Origin: Bog-793 sp050014835
GTDB taxonomy: Bacteria > Actinomycetota > Acidimicrobiia > Acidimicrobiales > Bog-793
NCBI GenBank assembly: GCA_050014835.1
Contig: JBEKCO010000024.1
Span: 1-26,533, forward strand
DNA: 26,533 nt
Direction of reading: 5' to 3'
Shown: in pieces, positions 15,455 to 23,728 of the stretch
How positions within the stretch are numbered: position 1 is the first letter of the stretch
How the letters are laid out: each line of letters opens with the position of its first letter
Position numbers and translations under genes: made by a program
The notes under the pieces: model-generated
Database searches by the model: none
What the model was told of the DNA's origin: nothing
The model's input: only the letters and a program-made list of their open reading frames with translations

Positions 15455-16162
15455 GTGCTCGCGCCCGGTGAGTTCCGCATAAACCCGTCGATCCTCTCCG
15501 CCGACTACGGCGACCTCGCCGCCGCGGCGGGCAAGGTCGCGGCCGTGACCGACTGGCTGCACGTCGACGTGATGGACGGGCACTTCGTCCCGAACCTCAC
15601 GATCGGGCCGCCCGTCGTCGCCTCGTTGCGCCGCCACAGCACGGCGTTCTTCGATTGCCACCTCATGGTGACGAACCCCGAGGTCCTGCTCGACGGGTTC
15701 GCCGACGCCGGCGCCGACCTCGTCACCGTCCACGTCGAGATCGGCCGCACCGCCCGCCTCGCCGCGGCGATCCGCGACCTCGGCATGAGGGTCGGGCTCG
15801 CTCTCAACCCCGACACCCCCTTTTGCGACGTGGAGCCGTATCTCGGGGAGATCGACCTTCTGCTCTGCATGACCGTCTTCCCCGGATTCCCGGGCCAGGC
15901 GTTCATCGACGACGTCGTGCCGAAGATCGCCGAGGCCCGTGCCGCCGTCGATTCCCGGGGCCTCGCCGTCTCGATCGAGGTCGACGGGGGCATCGACACG
16001 GAGACCGCCCCCAGGACCGCGGCCGCGGGGGCGCGGGTCTTCGTCGCCGGCGCGGCGATCTTCGACTCTCCTGATCCCGCCGCCGCTGTCGAGGCGCTGC
16101 GCGACGCCGTCGCGGCAGTCATCCGCGCCGAACCGAGCCAGACCGACCGGAAAGGTGCATGA
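15455..16162 (+). CDS. rpe: Ribulose-phosphate 3-epimerase
   Basis: A 235-residue TIM-barrel enzyme that interconverts ribulose 5-phosphate and xylulose 5-phosphate in the pentose phosphate pathway. Motifs are INPSILSADYGDL, the metal-binding and catalytic H36-V-D38-VMDGHFVPNLTIGP, His69 in HLMV, and EVDGGID for the second catalytic Asp. The phosphate-binding loop reads MTVFPGFPGQ, where most homologues have MTVNPGFGGQ; the Asn to Phe and Gly to Pro changes are worth noting but probably tolerated. The GTG at 15455 is the only start giving family length. The stop overlaps the hisG start as ATGA. Confidence 0.95.
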   Translation: MLAPGEFRINPSILSADYGDLAAAAGKVAAVTDWLHVDVMDGHFVPNLTIGPPVVASLRRHSTAFFDCHLMVTNPEVLLDGFADAGADLVTVHVEIGRTARLAAAIRDLGMRVGLALNPDTPFCDVEPYLGEIDLLLCMTVFPGFPGQAFIDDVVPKIAEARAAVDSRGLAVSIEVDGGIDTETAPRTAAAGARVFVAGAAIFDSPDPAAAVEALRDAVAAVIRAEPSQTDRKGA

Positions 16163-17037
16163 TGCTCCGACTCGTCGTTCCGAAGGGGAGCCTCGAACGC
16201 CAGACGTTTGAGCTGTTTGCCGCGGCGGACCTGAAGATCCAGCGCAGCTCCGAGGTCGACTACCGCGGGACGATCGACGACGCGCGCATCGACGAGGTGT
16301 ACGTGCTCCGTCCCCAGGAGATACCCGTCTACGTGGCCGACGGCATGTTCGACCTCGGGATCACGGGGCGGGACTGGATCGAGGAGACCGGGGCCAACGT
16401 CGTCACGCTCGGCGAGCTCGTCTACTCGAAAACGACGGAGAAGCCGGTCCAGATCGTCCTCGCCGTGCACGGGACGTCGACGGCGCGCCGCGTCGAGGAC
16501 CTGCCGGCGGGGACGCGCGTGTCGACCGAGTACCCGCGGCTCACCGAGCGGTTCTTTGCCGACCACGGGGTGCGGGCCGACGTCCGCCTCTCGTACGGGG
16601 CGACCGAGGCGAAGGTCCCCGAGATCGCCGACGCCGTCGTCGAGATCACCGAGACGGGCCGGGCCCTCGAGGCCGCGGGCCTGAAGGTGATCGACGTCGT
16701 CATGGAGAGCAACACCGTGCTCGCCGCCAACCCCACGGCGGCAGCCGATCCTGCCAAGGCCCACGCCATGGGCCAGATCCTCACCCTGCTCCAGGGGGCG
16801 CTCGACGCGCGCAGCCACGTGCTCGTGAAGCTCAACGTCGCCGAGCGCGACCTCGAGGCCGTGGTCGCCGTGCTCCCGTCGCTCAAGTCGCCGACGGTGT
16901 CGAAACTGTTCGGCGAGGGCGGCTTCGCGATCGAGACCGTCGTGCCGAAGTCGACGATCAACGTGCTCATCCCCGAGCTGAAGGACCGGGGTGCGACTGA
17001 CATCATCGAGTTGCCGCTCGGAAAGATCGTCCATTGA
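16159..17037 (+). CDS. hisG: ATP phosphoribosyltransferase, long form
   Basis: A 292-residue HisG, catalysing the first committed step of histidine synthesis (ATP plus PRPP). It has MLRLVVPKGSLERQTFELF, FDLGITGRDWIEE, and the PRPP loop region around ADAVVEITETGRALEAAGLKVID, where E-T-G-x-x-L is typical. The last 80 or so residues (LVKLNVAERDLEAVVAVLPSLKSPTVSKL) form the ACT-like regulatory domain through which histidine inhibits long-form enzymes, so no HisZ is required. The ATG at 16159 overlaps the rpe stop; the adjacent ATG at 16162 is equally possible. No other his gene is present in the window. Confidence 0.96.
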   Translation: MMLRLVVPKGSLERQTFELFAAADLKIQRSSEVDYRGTIDDARIDEVYVLRPQEIPVYVADGMFDLGITGRDWIEETGANVVTLGELVYSKTTEKPVQIVLAVHGTSTARRVEDLPAGTRVSTEYPRLTERFFADHGVRADVRLSYGATEAKVPEIADAVVEITETGRALEAAGLKVIDVVMESNTVLAANPTAAADPAKAHAMGQILTLLQGALDARSHVLVKLNVAERDLEAVVAVLPSLKSPTVSKLFGEGGFAIETVVPKSTINVLIPELKDRGATDIIELPLGKIVH

Positions 17038-17285
17038 GCCGCGGCGACGCGCGCGCCGAAGTGGACCCCTGGGGATCGCTCGCCGCGGCCCACGACGGGG
17101 CGGTCGTCGAGTTCGACGTCGATGCCGGTCTGGGGGTGGTCGAGGACATCGCGGGCCGCCGCTACCCGTTCCACTGCACGGCGATCGCCGACGGCACGCG
17201 CTCGATCGAGGTCGGCGCGGCGGTGCGCTTCTTCGTCGCGCCCGGGCACGGCGGCCGCCTCGAGGCCCGTGACCTGACGGTCTAG
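17034..17285 (+). CDS. Small cold-shock-domain-like protein
   Basis: An 83-residue protein. After a 20-residue lead, it follows the cold-shock layout: GAVVEFDVDAGLGVVED in place of GTVKWFNxxKGFGFI, then RRYPFHCTAIADGTRSIEVGAAVRFFVAPGHGGRLEARDLTV, matching the second half of CspA-type proteins. The aromatic RNP1 and RNP2 residues are largely replaced, so nucleic-acid binding may be altered. The start is TTG at 17034, overlapping the hisG stop as TTGA. Its stop codon shares the CTAG at 17282-17285 with the stop of the convergent gene. Confidence 0.75.
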   Translation: MSRGDARAEVDPWGSLAAAHDGAVVEFDVDAGLGVVEDIAGRRYPFHCTAIADGTRSIEVGAAVRFFVAPGHGGRLEARDLTV

Positions 17286-17713
17286 CCGGGGGGCGCCCCG
17301 CCCTTCGTGCCGTCGGCGTCGGCTGGTGTCGCGACGGCTGTGCCGGTGAGTTCGACGAAGGCGAGCCGGATCTGGGCGAGCGCCCCCTGCAGGGTCGGAG
17401 CGGACTCGCCGAGGCGGTCGCCGAGCGTGTCGACCACCGCGCCGAGCGCGTCGATCGCGAGCTTCGCCTTCGCAAGATCAGGCGGACTCTGCGTGAGGTA
17501 GAGCGCGGCGAGCTGGAACAGGCCGAAGCAGTGGTTGGCGACGATGTCCTCGGCCGGCGCGGCGGCGAGCTCGCGCTCGATGGCGGCGCGCTCGGCGGCG
17601 AGCTGCTCCTCGGTCGGCTCCGCGGCCGGCTTCTTCTCCGCCTTCTCGGGTGCCGTGTCGCCCGGCAGGTCGGGGACTCCGTGCTCGCCCTCCGGTGTCC
17701 ACAGAGTGGGCAT
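17282..17713 (-). CDS. DUF1844 domain protein
   Basis: A 143-residue protein. The N-terminal third is charged and Glu/Ala-rich (EKAEKKPAAEPTEEQLAAERAAIERELAAAP) and probably helical. The core matches DUF1844: FGLFQLAALYLTQSPPDLAKAKLAIDALGAVVDTLGDRLG, with a helix ending ALAQIRLAFVELTG. The function of the family is unknown. The gene is commonly found near infC in actinobacteria, as here where it diverges from infC. The 185-base gap between them (17714-17898) should hold the promoters of both, but I see no clear pair of hexamers. It converges on the cold-shock-like gene with a four-base overlap. Confidence 0.85.
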   Translation of the reverse strand: MPTLWTPEGEHGVPDLPGDTAPEKAEKKPAAEPTEEQLAAERAAIERELAAAPAEDIVANHCFGLFQLAALYLTQSPPDLAKAKLAIDALGAVVDTLGDRLGESAPTLQGALAQIRLAFVELTGTAVATPADADGTKGGAPPG

Positions 17714-17898
17714 GCTGCTAGCCTACGGGCAAACAAGCGGGAAAGCGGGGCTGCACGGCGTGCGACTCCCACCCGATCACCGTCGAGGATATGTCCGGAC
17801 GAGTGCATCGGGTCGTCGGTGATCGCGCCGTTCGGCGTCGCATTCCCCTTCCGGGTCCTTCGTGGGAGGTCCCGACACAACGAGAGGAGTGATGCCCG

Positions 17899-18510
17899 AT
17901 CTCGACAGTCCCCACCGTCAACGAGCCGCGAATGAACGAACGCATCCGCGCCCGCGAAGTTCGCCTCGTCGATCCAGAAGGACAGCAACTCGGCATCAAG
18001 CTGTTGCCCGAGGCGCTGTCGATCGCACGGCAGATGGATCTCGATCTCGTTGAGGTGGCGCCACTCGCCGATCCTCCCGTCTGCCGGATCATGGATTACG
18101 GGAAGTTCAAGTTCGACGAGGCCCAGCGGCAGAAGGAATCGCGTCGCAAAGCGACGAATGTCGGGATCAAGGAGATGAAGTACCGCCCGAAGATAGGCCA
18201 GGGCGACTTCGACACGAAGACCCGCCAGGTGGCGAAGTTCCTGACCGAGGGGCACAAGGTCAAGATCACGATCATGTTCCGCGGCCGCGAGGTGTACCAC
18301 CCCGAGCTCGGCAAGCGGATCCTCGACCGCATCGCCGAGGTGACGGAGGGCAATGCCAAGGTCGAGTCCGAGCCCCGCCTCGACGGGAGGAACATGGTGA
18401 TGGTGCTCGCGCCGGACAAGCGGGCACGCCAGAGCCAGGCGGCGCGTTCGGCGGCTGTTCCCGCCGAGCCGGCGCCGCCGAGCGACGAGGCGGCCGCGGC
18501 CGAGGGTTAG
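17899..18510 (+). CDS. infC: Translation initiation factor IF-3, AUC start
   Basis: A 203-residue IF-3. The conserved body is VNEPRMNERIRAREVRLVDPEG, LDLVEVAPLADPPVCRIMDYGKFKFD, KEMKYRPKIGQGDFDTKTRQVAKFL and KVKITIMFRGREVYHPELG, then an Ala/Glu-rich tail. Starting at the first ATG (17932) would lose part of the conserved N-terminus. The codon ATC at 17899 gives I-S-T-V-P-T-V-N-E-P-R, the usual actinobacterial beginning, with AGGAG nine bases upstream. IF-3 discriminates against non-AUG starts, and infC genes classically use AUU or AUC so that IF-3 limits its own synthesis. A GTG/ATG pair at 17889-17894 is in a different frame. Confidence 0.93.
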   Translation: MSTVPTVNEPRMNERIRAREVRLVDPEGQQLGIKLLPEALSIARQMDLDLVEVAPLADPPVCRIMDYGKFKFDEAQRQKESRRKATNVGIKEMKYRPKIGQGDFDTKTRQVAKFLTEGHKVKITIMFRGREVYHPELGKRILDRIAEVTEGNAKVESEPRLDGRNMVMVLAPDKRARQSQAARSAAVPAEPAPPSDEAAAAEG

Positions 18511-18566
18511 GTCAGGTCCGATCCGGCTTCGGCCGGGCCGGGGATTCGCGAACGACGAGGTTGATC

Positions 18567-18761
18567 ATGCCGAAGATGAAGACTGACAAAGGTGCCGCCG
18601 CCCGGTTCAAAATCACGGGGACCGGCAAGATGATGCGGCGCAGGCCCTTCAGGTCGCACCTGCTCGAGAAGAAGTCGTCGGCGCAGACGCGTCGGCTGGG
18701 CCGCGAGGCCGAGGTCGCGCCGAGCGACCGCCGAACCGTCCGCCGGATCCTCGGGATCTGA
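18567..18761 (+). CDS. rpmI: 50S ribosomal protein L35
   Basis: A 64-residue basic protein with the full L35 pattern: MPKMKTDKGAAARFKITGTGK, RSHLLEKKS and RRTVRRILGI. The ATG at 18567 gives the canonical MPKMKT. It lies 56 bases after infC and 62 before rplT, the standard infC-rpmI-rplT order. Confidence 0.97.
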   Translation: MPKMKTDKGAAARFKITGTGKMMRRRPFRSHLLEKKSSAQTRRLGREAEVAPSDRRTVRRILGI

Positions 18762-18823
18762 TTCGCCCGCCCGGGCCCGCTCGCGCGGGACCGCGGCACG
18801 GAGTTCTCACTGAAAGGAGCGTC

Positions 18824-19246
18824 ATGGCGAGGGTCAAGCGCGCCGTCCATGCCAAAAAGAGCCACCGCACGGTCCTTGGACGGGCCGAGGGCTACTACGG
18901 GAACAAGTCCCGGTCGTTCCGCGCGGCCAACGAGCAGGTCATGCACTCGTTGCAGTACGCCTACCGTGACCGCCGGGCGCGTAAGGGCGAGTTCCGCCGG
19001 CTCTGGATCCAGCGGATCAACGCCGCCTCGCGAGCCGAGGGGATGAGCTACAGCCGTCTCATCGCCGGCCTCCACCGGGCCGAGGTCGACGTCGACCGCA
19101 AGGTCCTCGCCGACATCGCCGTGCGCGACGCTGCCACCTTCGCCGCCCTCGTCGACATCGCCCGGCGCTCGCTCGCCGGCGAGACCGGGCTCGACGGCCC
19201 GGAACCCGCCGCCGTCAACGCCGCCGCCGGCGAGGCGACTTCCTGA
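18824..19246 (+). CDS. rplT: 50S ribosomal protein L20
   Basis: A 140-residue L20, an early 23S rRNA-binding assembly protein. It has MARVKRAVHAKKSHRTVLGRAEGYYGNKSRSFR, RDRRARKGEFRRLWIQRINAA and LADIAVRDAATFAALV. The last 20 residues (GPEPAAVNAAAGEATS region) are an Ala-rich extension beyond the usual end. GAAAGGAG lies upstream of the ATG. Its stop overlaps a possible CTG start of the following methyltransferase. Confidence 0.97.
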   Translation: MARVKRAVHAKKSHRTVLGRAEGYYGNKSRSFRAANEQVMHSLQYAYRDRRARKGEFRRLWIQRINAASRAEGMSYSRLIAGLHRAEVDVDRKVLADIAVRDAATFAALVDIARRSLAGETGLDGPEPAAVNAAAGEATS

Positions 19247-19278
19247 GCGGCCAGCTCCTCGGCGGCCGCCACGCGCGG

Positions 19279-20073
19279 GTGCAGCGGCTGCGCCGCCTCA
19301 TCCGCCAGCGCACGGTGCGGCGCCGCGACCACGCCTTCGCCGTCGAGGGACCGAAGCTGCTCGCCGCGGCGCTCGACGCGGGCGCCCCGGTCGAGTCGGT
19401 CTATTTCGGCCCTGACGCGCGCACGACCCCCGGCGCCGCCGAGGTGCTCGCGCGGGCGCGGGGGGCGGGTGTCCGCGTCTACGGGCTCGCCGAGGGGGTG
19501 ATCGAGCGGATCAGCGACGCGACGACGCCCCAGCCGGTCATTTCCGTCGTGGGCACGGTCGACGTCGAGCTCGGCGCGGTGACGCGCGCGCCACTGCTCT
19601 ACGTACTCGTCGACGTGCGTGACCCGGGCAACCTCGGCGCGATCGTGCGCGTCGCCGCCGGGTCCGGTGCCGGGGGCGTCGTCTGCTGCGAGGGGACGGC
19701 GGACCTTTACAACCCGAAGACCGTGCGCGCCTCGGCGGGGGCGCTCTTCTCCGTGCCGGTCGTGGCGGACGTGGCCGTCGCGGCGGCGTTCGCCGAGCTC
19801 GCCGCGGCGGGCTACCGGCGCGTCGGCGCCGCGGCCCGTGGTGGCGCCGACTACCTGACGGTCGATCTCGGCCCCAAGGTCGCCCTCGTCTTCGGTAACG
19901 AGGCGCAGGGACTCGCGCCGGAGCTCGGGCGGGCGCTCGACGCGGTCGTGACGATCCCGATGGCCGCAGGGACCGAGTCGCTCAACGTCGCGACGGCCGC
20001 CGCGGTGCTCGGCTTCGCGCTCGCCCGTCGTCTCGGGCTCGCCGTGGGCGGGCCCTACGATGAGCGCACGTGA
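19279..20073 (+). CDS. TrmH/SpoU-family RNA 2'-O-methyltransferase
   Basis: A 264-residue SPOUT methyltransferase. An N-terminal substrate-binding domain (FAVEGPKLLAAALDAGAPVESVYFGP) precedes the SpoU domain. That domain has motif 1 DVRDPGNLGAIVR, motif 2 ALVFGNEAQGL and motif 3 IPMAAGTESLNVATAAAV, which together form the knotted SAM site. It probably methylates a ribose in 23S rRNA or tRNA; the exact target is not visible. I list the GTG at 19279, but it has no ribosome-binding site. The frame stays open upstream to a CTG at 19243, which overlaps the rplT stop as CTGA and would add 12 residues (LSGQLLGGRHAR) before the family's RVQRLRRL. The stop overlaps pheS as GTGA. Confidence 0.92.
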   Translation: MQRLRRLIRQRTVRRRDHAFAVEGPKLLAAALDAGAPVESVYFGPDARTTPGAAEVLARARGAGVRVYGLAEGVIERISDATTPQPVISVVGTVDVELGAVTRAPLLYVLVDVRDPGNLGAIVRVAAGSGAGGVVCCEGTADLYNPKTVRASAGALFSVPVVADVAVAAAFAELAAAGYRRVGAAARGGADYLTVDLGPKVALVFGNEAQGLAPELGRALDAVVTIPMAAGTESLNVATAAAVLGFALARRLGLAVGGPYDERT

Positions 20074-21152
20074 ACCGTAAGAGGCCCGCCACCGCAGACG
20101 AGGAACCGACCGGCCCGCCGAGCGCGGCGGAAATCGCCGCGTTCGTCACCCGCGCCGAGGGCCTCGTCGCGGACGCGGGGGACCTCGCCGCGCTCGCCTC
20201 GGCCGAGGCCGAGCTGCTCGGCCGGCGTGGGGCGCCGAACGTCTGGAAACGGGCGCTCGGCGGCCTCGCCGAGTCCGAGCGACGCGAGCTCGGCGGGACG
20301 CTCAACGAGGCCCGGGCGCGCGTCGCAGCGCTCCTCGCGGACCGCCGCCGAACCCTCGAGACGCTGGCGCGGGCCGAGGTTCTGGAATCGGACCGGCTCG
20401 ACCTCACCGAGGTCCTGCCGTTGCCCGGCCCCGGCCACCTCCATCTCGTGAACCGGGTGCGCGAGGAGCTCGAGGACGTGTTCCTCGGCATGGGTTACGA
20501 GATCGCCGAGGGGCCGGAAGTCGAGACCGACTGGTACAACTTCACGGCGCTCAACATGCCCCCGGACCACCCGGCCCGGAGCGGGCAGGACAGCTTCTAC
20601 GTCGACGTGGGCGACGGGGAGAGCGTCGTGCTCCGCACCCACACCTCGCCCGTCCAGATCCACCTCCTCGAACGGGGGGAGCTGCCGATCTACGCCGTGA
20701 TGCCCGGCCTCGTCTACCGCCGCGACACGCCCGACGCCTCGCACCTCCCGGTCTTCCACCAGATCGAGGGGCTCGTCGTCGATACCGGTGTCACCTTCGG
20801 CGATCTCGCCGGCACGATCGACACCTTCACCAAGGCGATCTTCGGGGCCGACGTCACGGCGCGACTGCGGCCGGGATACTTCCCGTTCACCGAGCCGTCG
20901 GCGGAGTTCGACATCTCCTGCACGATCTGCGGCGGTCTCGGCTGCCGCACCTGCGCCGGGGTCGGCTGGATCGAGCTCGGCGGCTGCGGCATGGTCCACC
21001 CCGCGGTGCTCGAGTCGACCGGAGTCGACCCGGAGGTGTGGTCGGGCTTCGCCTTCGGGTTCGGCATCGACCGCGTCGCGATCATGCGTCACGGGATCGA
21101 GGACCTGCGCTCCCTCGTCGAGAACGACGTGCGCTTCCTCACCGGGGTCTGA
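20070..21152 (+). CDS. pheS: Phenylalanine-tRNA ligase alpha subunit
   Basis: A 360-residue class II synthetase subunit. The N-terminal coiled coil (about 20-100) binds tRNA. The catalytic core has GYEIAEGPEVETDWYNFTALN, HPARSGQDSFY, LRTHTSPVQI, YRRDTPDASHLPVFHQIEGL and motif 3 GFAFGFGIDRVAIMRHGI. A small insert with Cys284, Cys287, Cys292 and Cys295 (CTIC-x4-CRTC) looks like a zinc knuckle, just before GWIELGGCGMVHP. The GTG at 20070 overlaps the upstream stop as GTGA. It pairs with pheT 51 bases downstream. Confidence 0.97.
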   Translation: MNRKRPATADEEPTGPPSAAEIAAFVTRAEGLVADAGDLAALASAEAELLGRRGAPNVWKRALGGLAESERRELGGTLNEARARVAALLADRRRTLETLARAEVLESDRLDLTEVLPLPGPGHLHLVNRVREELEDVFLGMGYEIAEGPEVETDWYNFTALNMPPDHPARSGQDSFYVDVGDGESVVLRTHTSPVQIHLLERGELPIYAVMPGLVYRRDTPDASHLPVFHQIEGLVVDTGVTFGDLAGTIDTFTKAIFGADVTARLRPGYFPFTEPSAEFDISCTICGGLGCRTCAGVGWIELGGCGMVHPAVLESTGVDPEVWSGFAFGFGIDRVAIMRHGIEDLRSLVENDVRFLTGV

Positions 21153-21203
21153 GATGACCCCGGGCGGCGTGCCTTCACCGGAAACAGTGGCACAAGGAGC
21201 AGT

Positions 21204-23723
21204 GTGCGGGTCCCGCTTTCCTGGCTGAGCGAGTTCGCGCCGTTGGGCGTCGACGCCTCGGACGCCGCGGGCGTTGCCGCGCTCGGTGCCGATCTCGACT
21301 CGCTCGGGCTCGTCGTCGAGGGCGTCGAGCGCGTCGACGGCGATCTGCCCGGCGTCGTCGTCGCCCGTGTCACGGAGATCCGGCCGATCCCCGGTGCCGA
21401 CCGCATCCGGCTCGCAGTCGTCGACTCCGGCGAGCCCGCGCCGGTCGAGGTCGTCTGCGGGGCCTGGAACTACGTCGTCGGCGACGTCGTGCCGTTCGCC
21501 ACGGTCGGAGCGCGCCTCGCCGGCGGGGCCGAGATCACCCGCCGCCAGATGCGCGGGGTGACGTCGAACGGGATGCTGTGCTCGGCCGCCGAGCTCGGTC
21601 TCGGCGCCGACACCTCGGGGCTCTTCGTCCTCGCCTCGACGGGCGCCGCCGACGCCGCCCTGCCGGCGGGCGTGGAGCTCGGCACGCCGATCGCCGAGTA
21701 CCTCGGGCTCGCCGCCGACGTCGTGTTCGACCTCGAGGTCGAACCGAACCGGCCCGACTGCCTGTGCGTGACGGGGGTCGCCCGGGACCTCGCGGCGCGC
21801 CGGCACCTGCTGTTCGCCGTCCCCGCGCCGGTCGTCGCGGAGACCGGGCCGGCGGTCGACTCGCTCGCCGGCGTCGTCAACGAGGCGCCCGACGCCTGCC
21901 GGCGCTTCGCCGCCCGGGTCGTCACCGGGATCACGACCGTCGCCTCGCCACCCGAAGTCCAGCGCCGTCTCATCCTTAGCGGCATGCGGCCGATCCACTC
22001 GGTCGTCGACGCCTCGAACTACACGATGCTCGAGCTCGGCCAGCCGACCCACCCCTACGACCTCGACCGGCTGGCGGGCCGCGGGCTGCGCGTCCGTTTC
22101 GCCCGGCCCGGTGAGCAACTCACGACCCTCGACGGCGAGGCGCGGGTCTTCGGTCTCGAGCGTCACCGTTCCGGTCGGGATCGCGCTGTCGAGGACCTCA
22201 TGATCTGCGACGGGCACGACGTCGCGGTCGGCGTCGCCGGGATCATGGGTGGCGAGTCGAGCGAGATCGCCGCCACGACGACGGCGGTCCTCATCGAGTC
22301 CGCCGACTTCGCGGCGATGGCCGTCGGGCGCACGGCCCGGCGCCAGAATCTTCGCACCGAGGCCTCGACGCGCTTTTGGCGGGGGGTCGACCCCGAAGGC
22401 CAGGTGCGCGCCGCGGACCGCGTCGCCGAGCTCATCGCCGCCGCGGCCGCCGCCGCCGGGGCGGCGGCACCGGTCGTCGCCACCGGTGTGATCGACTCCT
22501 GGCCGCGGCCGGTTGCGCGGCGCACGATCCGGGTCCGGCCGGCGCGGCTGAACGCGACGCTCGGCACGGACATCTCCGCCGACGCGATCGTCGCCTACCT
22601 CGCGCCGATCGGTTTCGCCGCCACCCCGGACGGGGACGCGCTCGTCGTCGAGGTCCCCTCGTTCCGGCCGGACGCCGAGCGCGAGGTCGACGTGATCGAG
22701 GAGGTCGCCCGGCACCACGGCTACGCCCGTATCGCGCCGACGCTGCGTCGCTCGCCCGCCGTCGGGTTGCTCACGGCGCACCAGGCCGGCCGCCGCCGGC
22801 TCGCGAGTCTCGTGGCGGATTGTGGCGCCAACGAGGCCTGGACGAGCTCGATCGTCAACCCCGAGACGGCGCGGCACCTTGGCGACCCCGCGGCGCCGGT
22901 CGGCCTCACGAACCCGGTCGTGCGCGAGGAGTCGGCCCTGCGCACGAGCCTTCTGCCGGGGCTGCTCGGCGCGGCCCGCCACAACGCGGCGGCGCGCAAC
23001 GCGGCGGTGCGGCTCTTCGAGATCGGGCGGGTGTTCGGCCGGCCCGGCGGCGACGGCGAGCTGCCCGTCGAGCGCGAGCAGCTCGGGGTCGTGCTCGCCG
23101 GCGACGGGGACGACGCGCCGGCCGCCGTCCACCTGTGGCACCGGATCGTCGAGGGGCTGGGGATCGATCCCGGCGCGGTCGAGCTCGCCCAGGACGGACC
23201 CGGTGCGCGGGCCTTGCTCGCCGGCCCGGACGCCTTCGGTTGCCACCCGACGCGCACGGCCGTCCTGCGCGGCGTCGCGCCGGACGGAACGGTCGGTACC
23301 GTCGGCACGGTCGGCGAGGTCGACCCGGACGTCGCCGCCGCCTACGACCTCGGCACCCGGCGGGTCGGCTGGCTCGTCCTCGACACCGAGCGTCTTTTCG
23401 CGTTGCCCCACGAGGACGGTCGCCCGCCCGTGCTCAGCCGGTTCCCGTCGAGCGACATCGACCTGTCGTTCACCCTCGACGAGTCGGTCCCGGCGGCACG
23501 CCTCGAGTTCGTGCTGCGGGCGGCGGCAGGGGAGTACTGCGAGAGCGTCCGCCTCGTCGACGTCTTCCGCGGTGCCGCGCTCGGTCCCCGGTCGCGCAGC
23601 CTCACCTACCGCATCCGCTTCGTCGCGCCGGATCGCACGCTCACCGACTCAGACGTCGCCGCGGCGCGTGCCCGCTGCATCGCCGCCGCCGAGGCCGAGC
23701 TCGGGGCGGAACTGCGCGGCTGA
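21204..23723 (+). CDS. pheT: Phenylalanine-tRNA ligase beta subunit
   Basis: An 839-residue subunit of bacterial length. It begins MRVPLSWLSEFAPL. A tRNA-binding (EMAP/OB) domain spans about 45-155 (GVVVARVTEIRPIPGADRIRLAVV, QMRGVTSNGMLCSAAELGL). The B3/B4 editing domain has SVVDASNYTMLELGQPTHPYD. The B5 domain is about 420-485 (IRVRPARLNATLG). The synthetase-like core has EEVARHHGYARI and LTNPVVREESALRTSLLPGLL. The C-terminal anticodon-binding FDX-ACB domain runs from SRFPSSDIDLSFTL to the end. The GTG at 21204 has AAGGAG upstream. A GTVGTVGTVG tandem near residue 695 is the only oddity. Confidence 0.97.
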   Translation: MRVPLSWLSEFAPLGVDASDAAGVAALGADLDSLGLVVEGVERVDGDLPGVVVARVTEIRPIPGADRIRLAVVDSGEPAPVEVVCGAWNYVVGDVVPFATVGARLAGGAEITRRQMRGVTSNGMLCSAAELGLGADTSGLFVLASTGAADAALPAGVELGTPIAEYLGLAADVVFDLEVEPNRPDCLCVTGVARDLAARRHLLFAVPAPVVAETGPAVDSLAGVVNEAPDACRRFAARVVTGITTVASPPEVQRRLILSGMRPIHSVVDASNYTMLELGQPTHPYDLDRLAGRGLRVRFARPGEQLTTLDGEARVFGLERHRSGRDRAVEDLMICDGHDVAVGVAGIMGGESSEIAATTTAVLIESADFAAMAVGRTARRQNLRTEASTRFWRGVDPEGQVRAADRVAELIAAAAAAAGAAAPVVATGVIDSWPRPVARRTIRVRPARLNATLGTDISADAIVAYLAPIGFAATPDGDALVVEVPSFRPDAEREVDVIEEVARHHGYARIAPTLRRSPAVGLLTAHQAGRRRLASLVADCGANEAWTSSIVNPETARHLGDPAAPVGLTNPVVREESALRTSLLPGLLGAARHNAAARNAAVRLFEIGRVFGRPGGDGELPVEREQLGVVLAGDGDDAPAAVHLWHRIVEGLGIDPGAVELAQDGPGARALLAGPDAFGCHPTRTAVLRGVAPDGTVGTVGTVGEVDPDVAAAYDLGTRRVGWLVLDTERLFALPHEDGRPPVLSRFPSSDIDLSFTLDESVPAARLEFVLRAAAGEYCESVRLVDVFRGAALGPRSRSLTYRIRFVAPDRTLTDSDVAAARARCIAAAEAELGAELRG

Positions 23724-23728
23724 TCGCC

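Noticed and set aside
23287..23318. Short tandem GTV repeats in pheT
   Set aside because: Only three short in-frame units in a surface loop; no sign of a larger repeat array.
20055..23411. An 1118-codon minus-strand frame opposite pheS and pheT
   Set aside because: Third-position GC bias keeps the antisense frame open. The protein has no domains and is R/D/G-rich noise.
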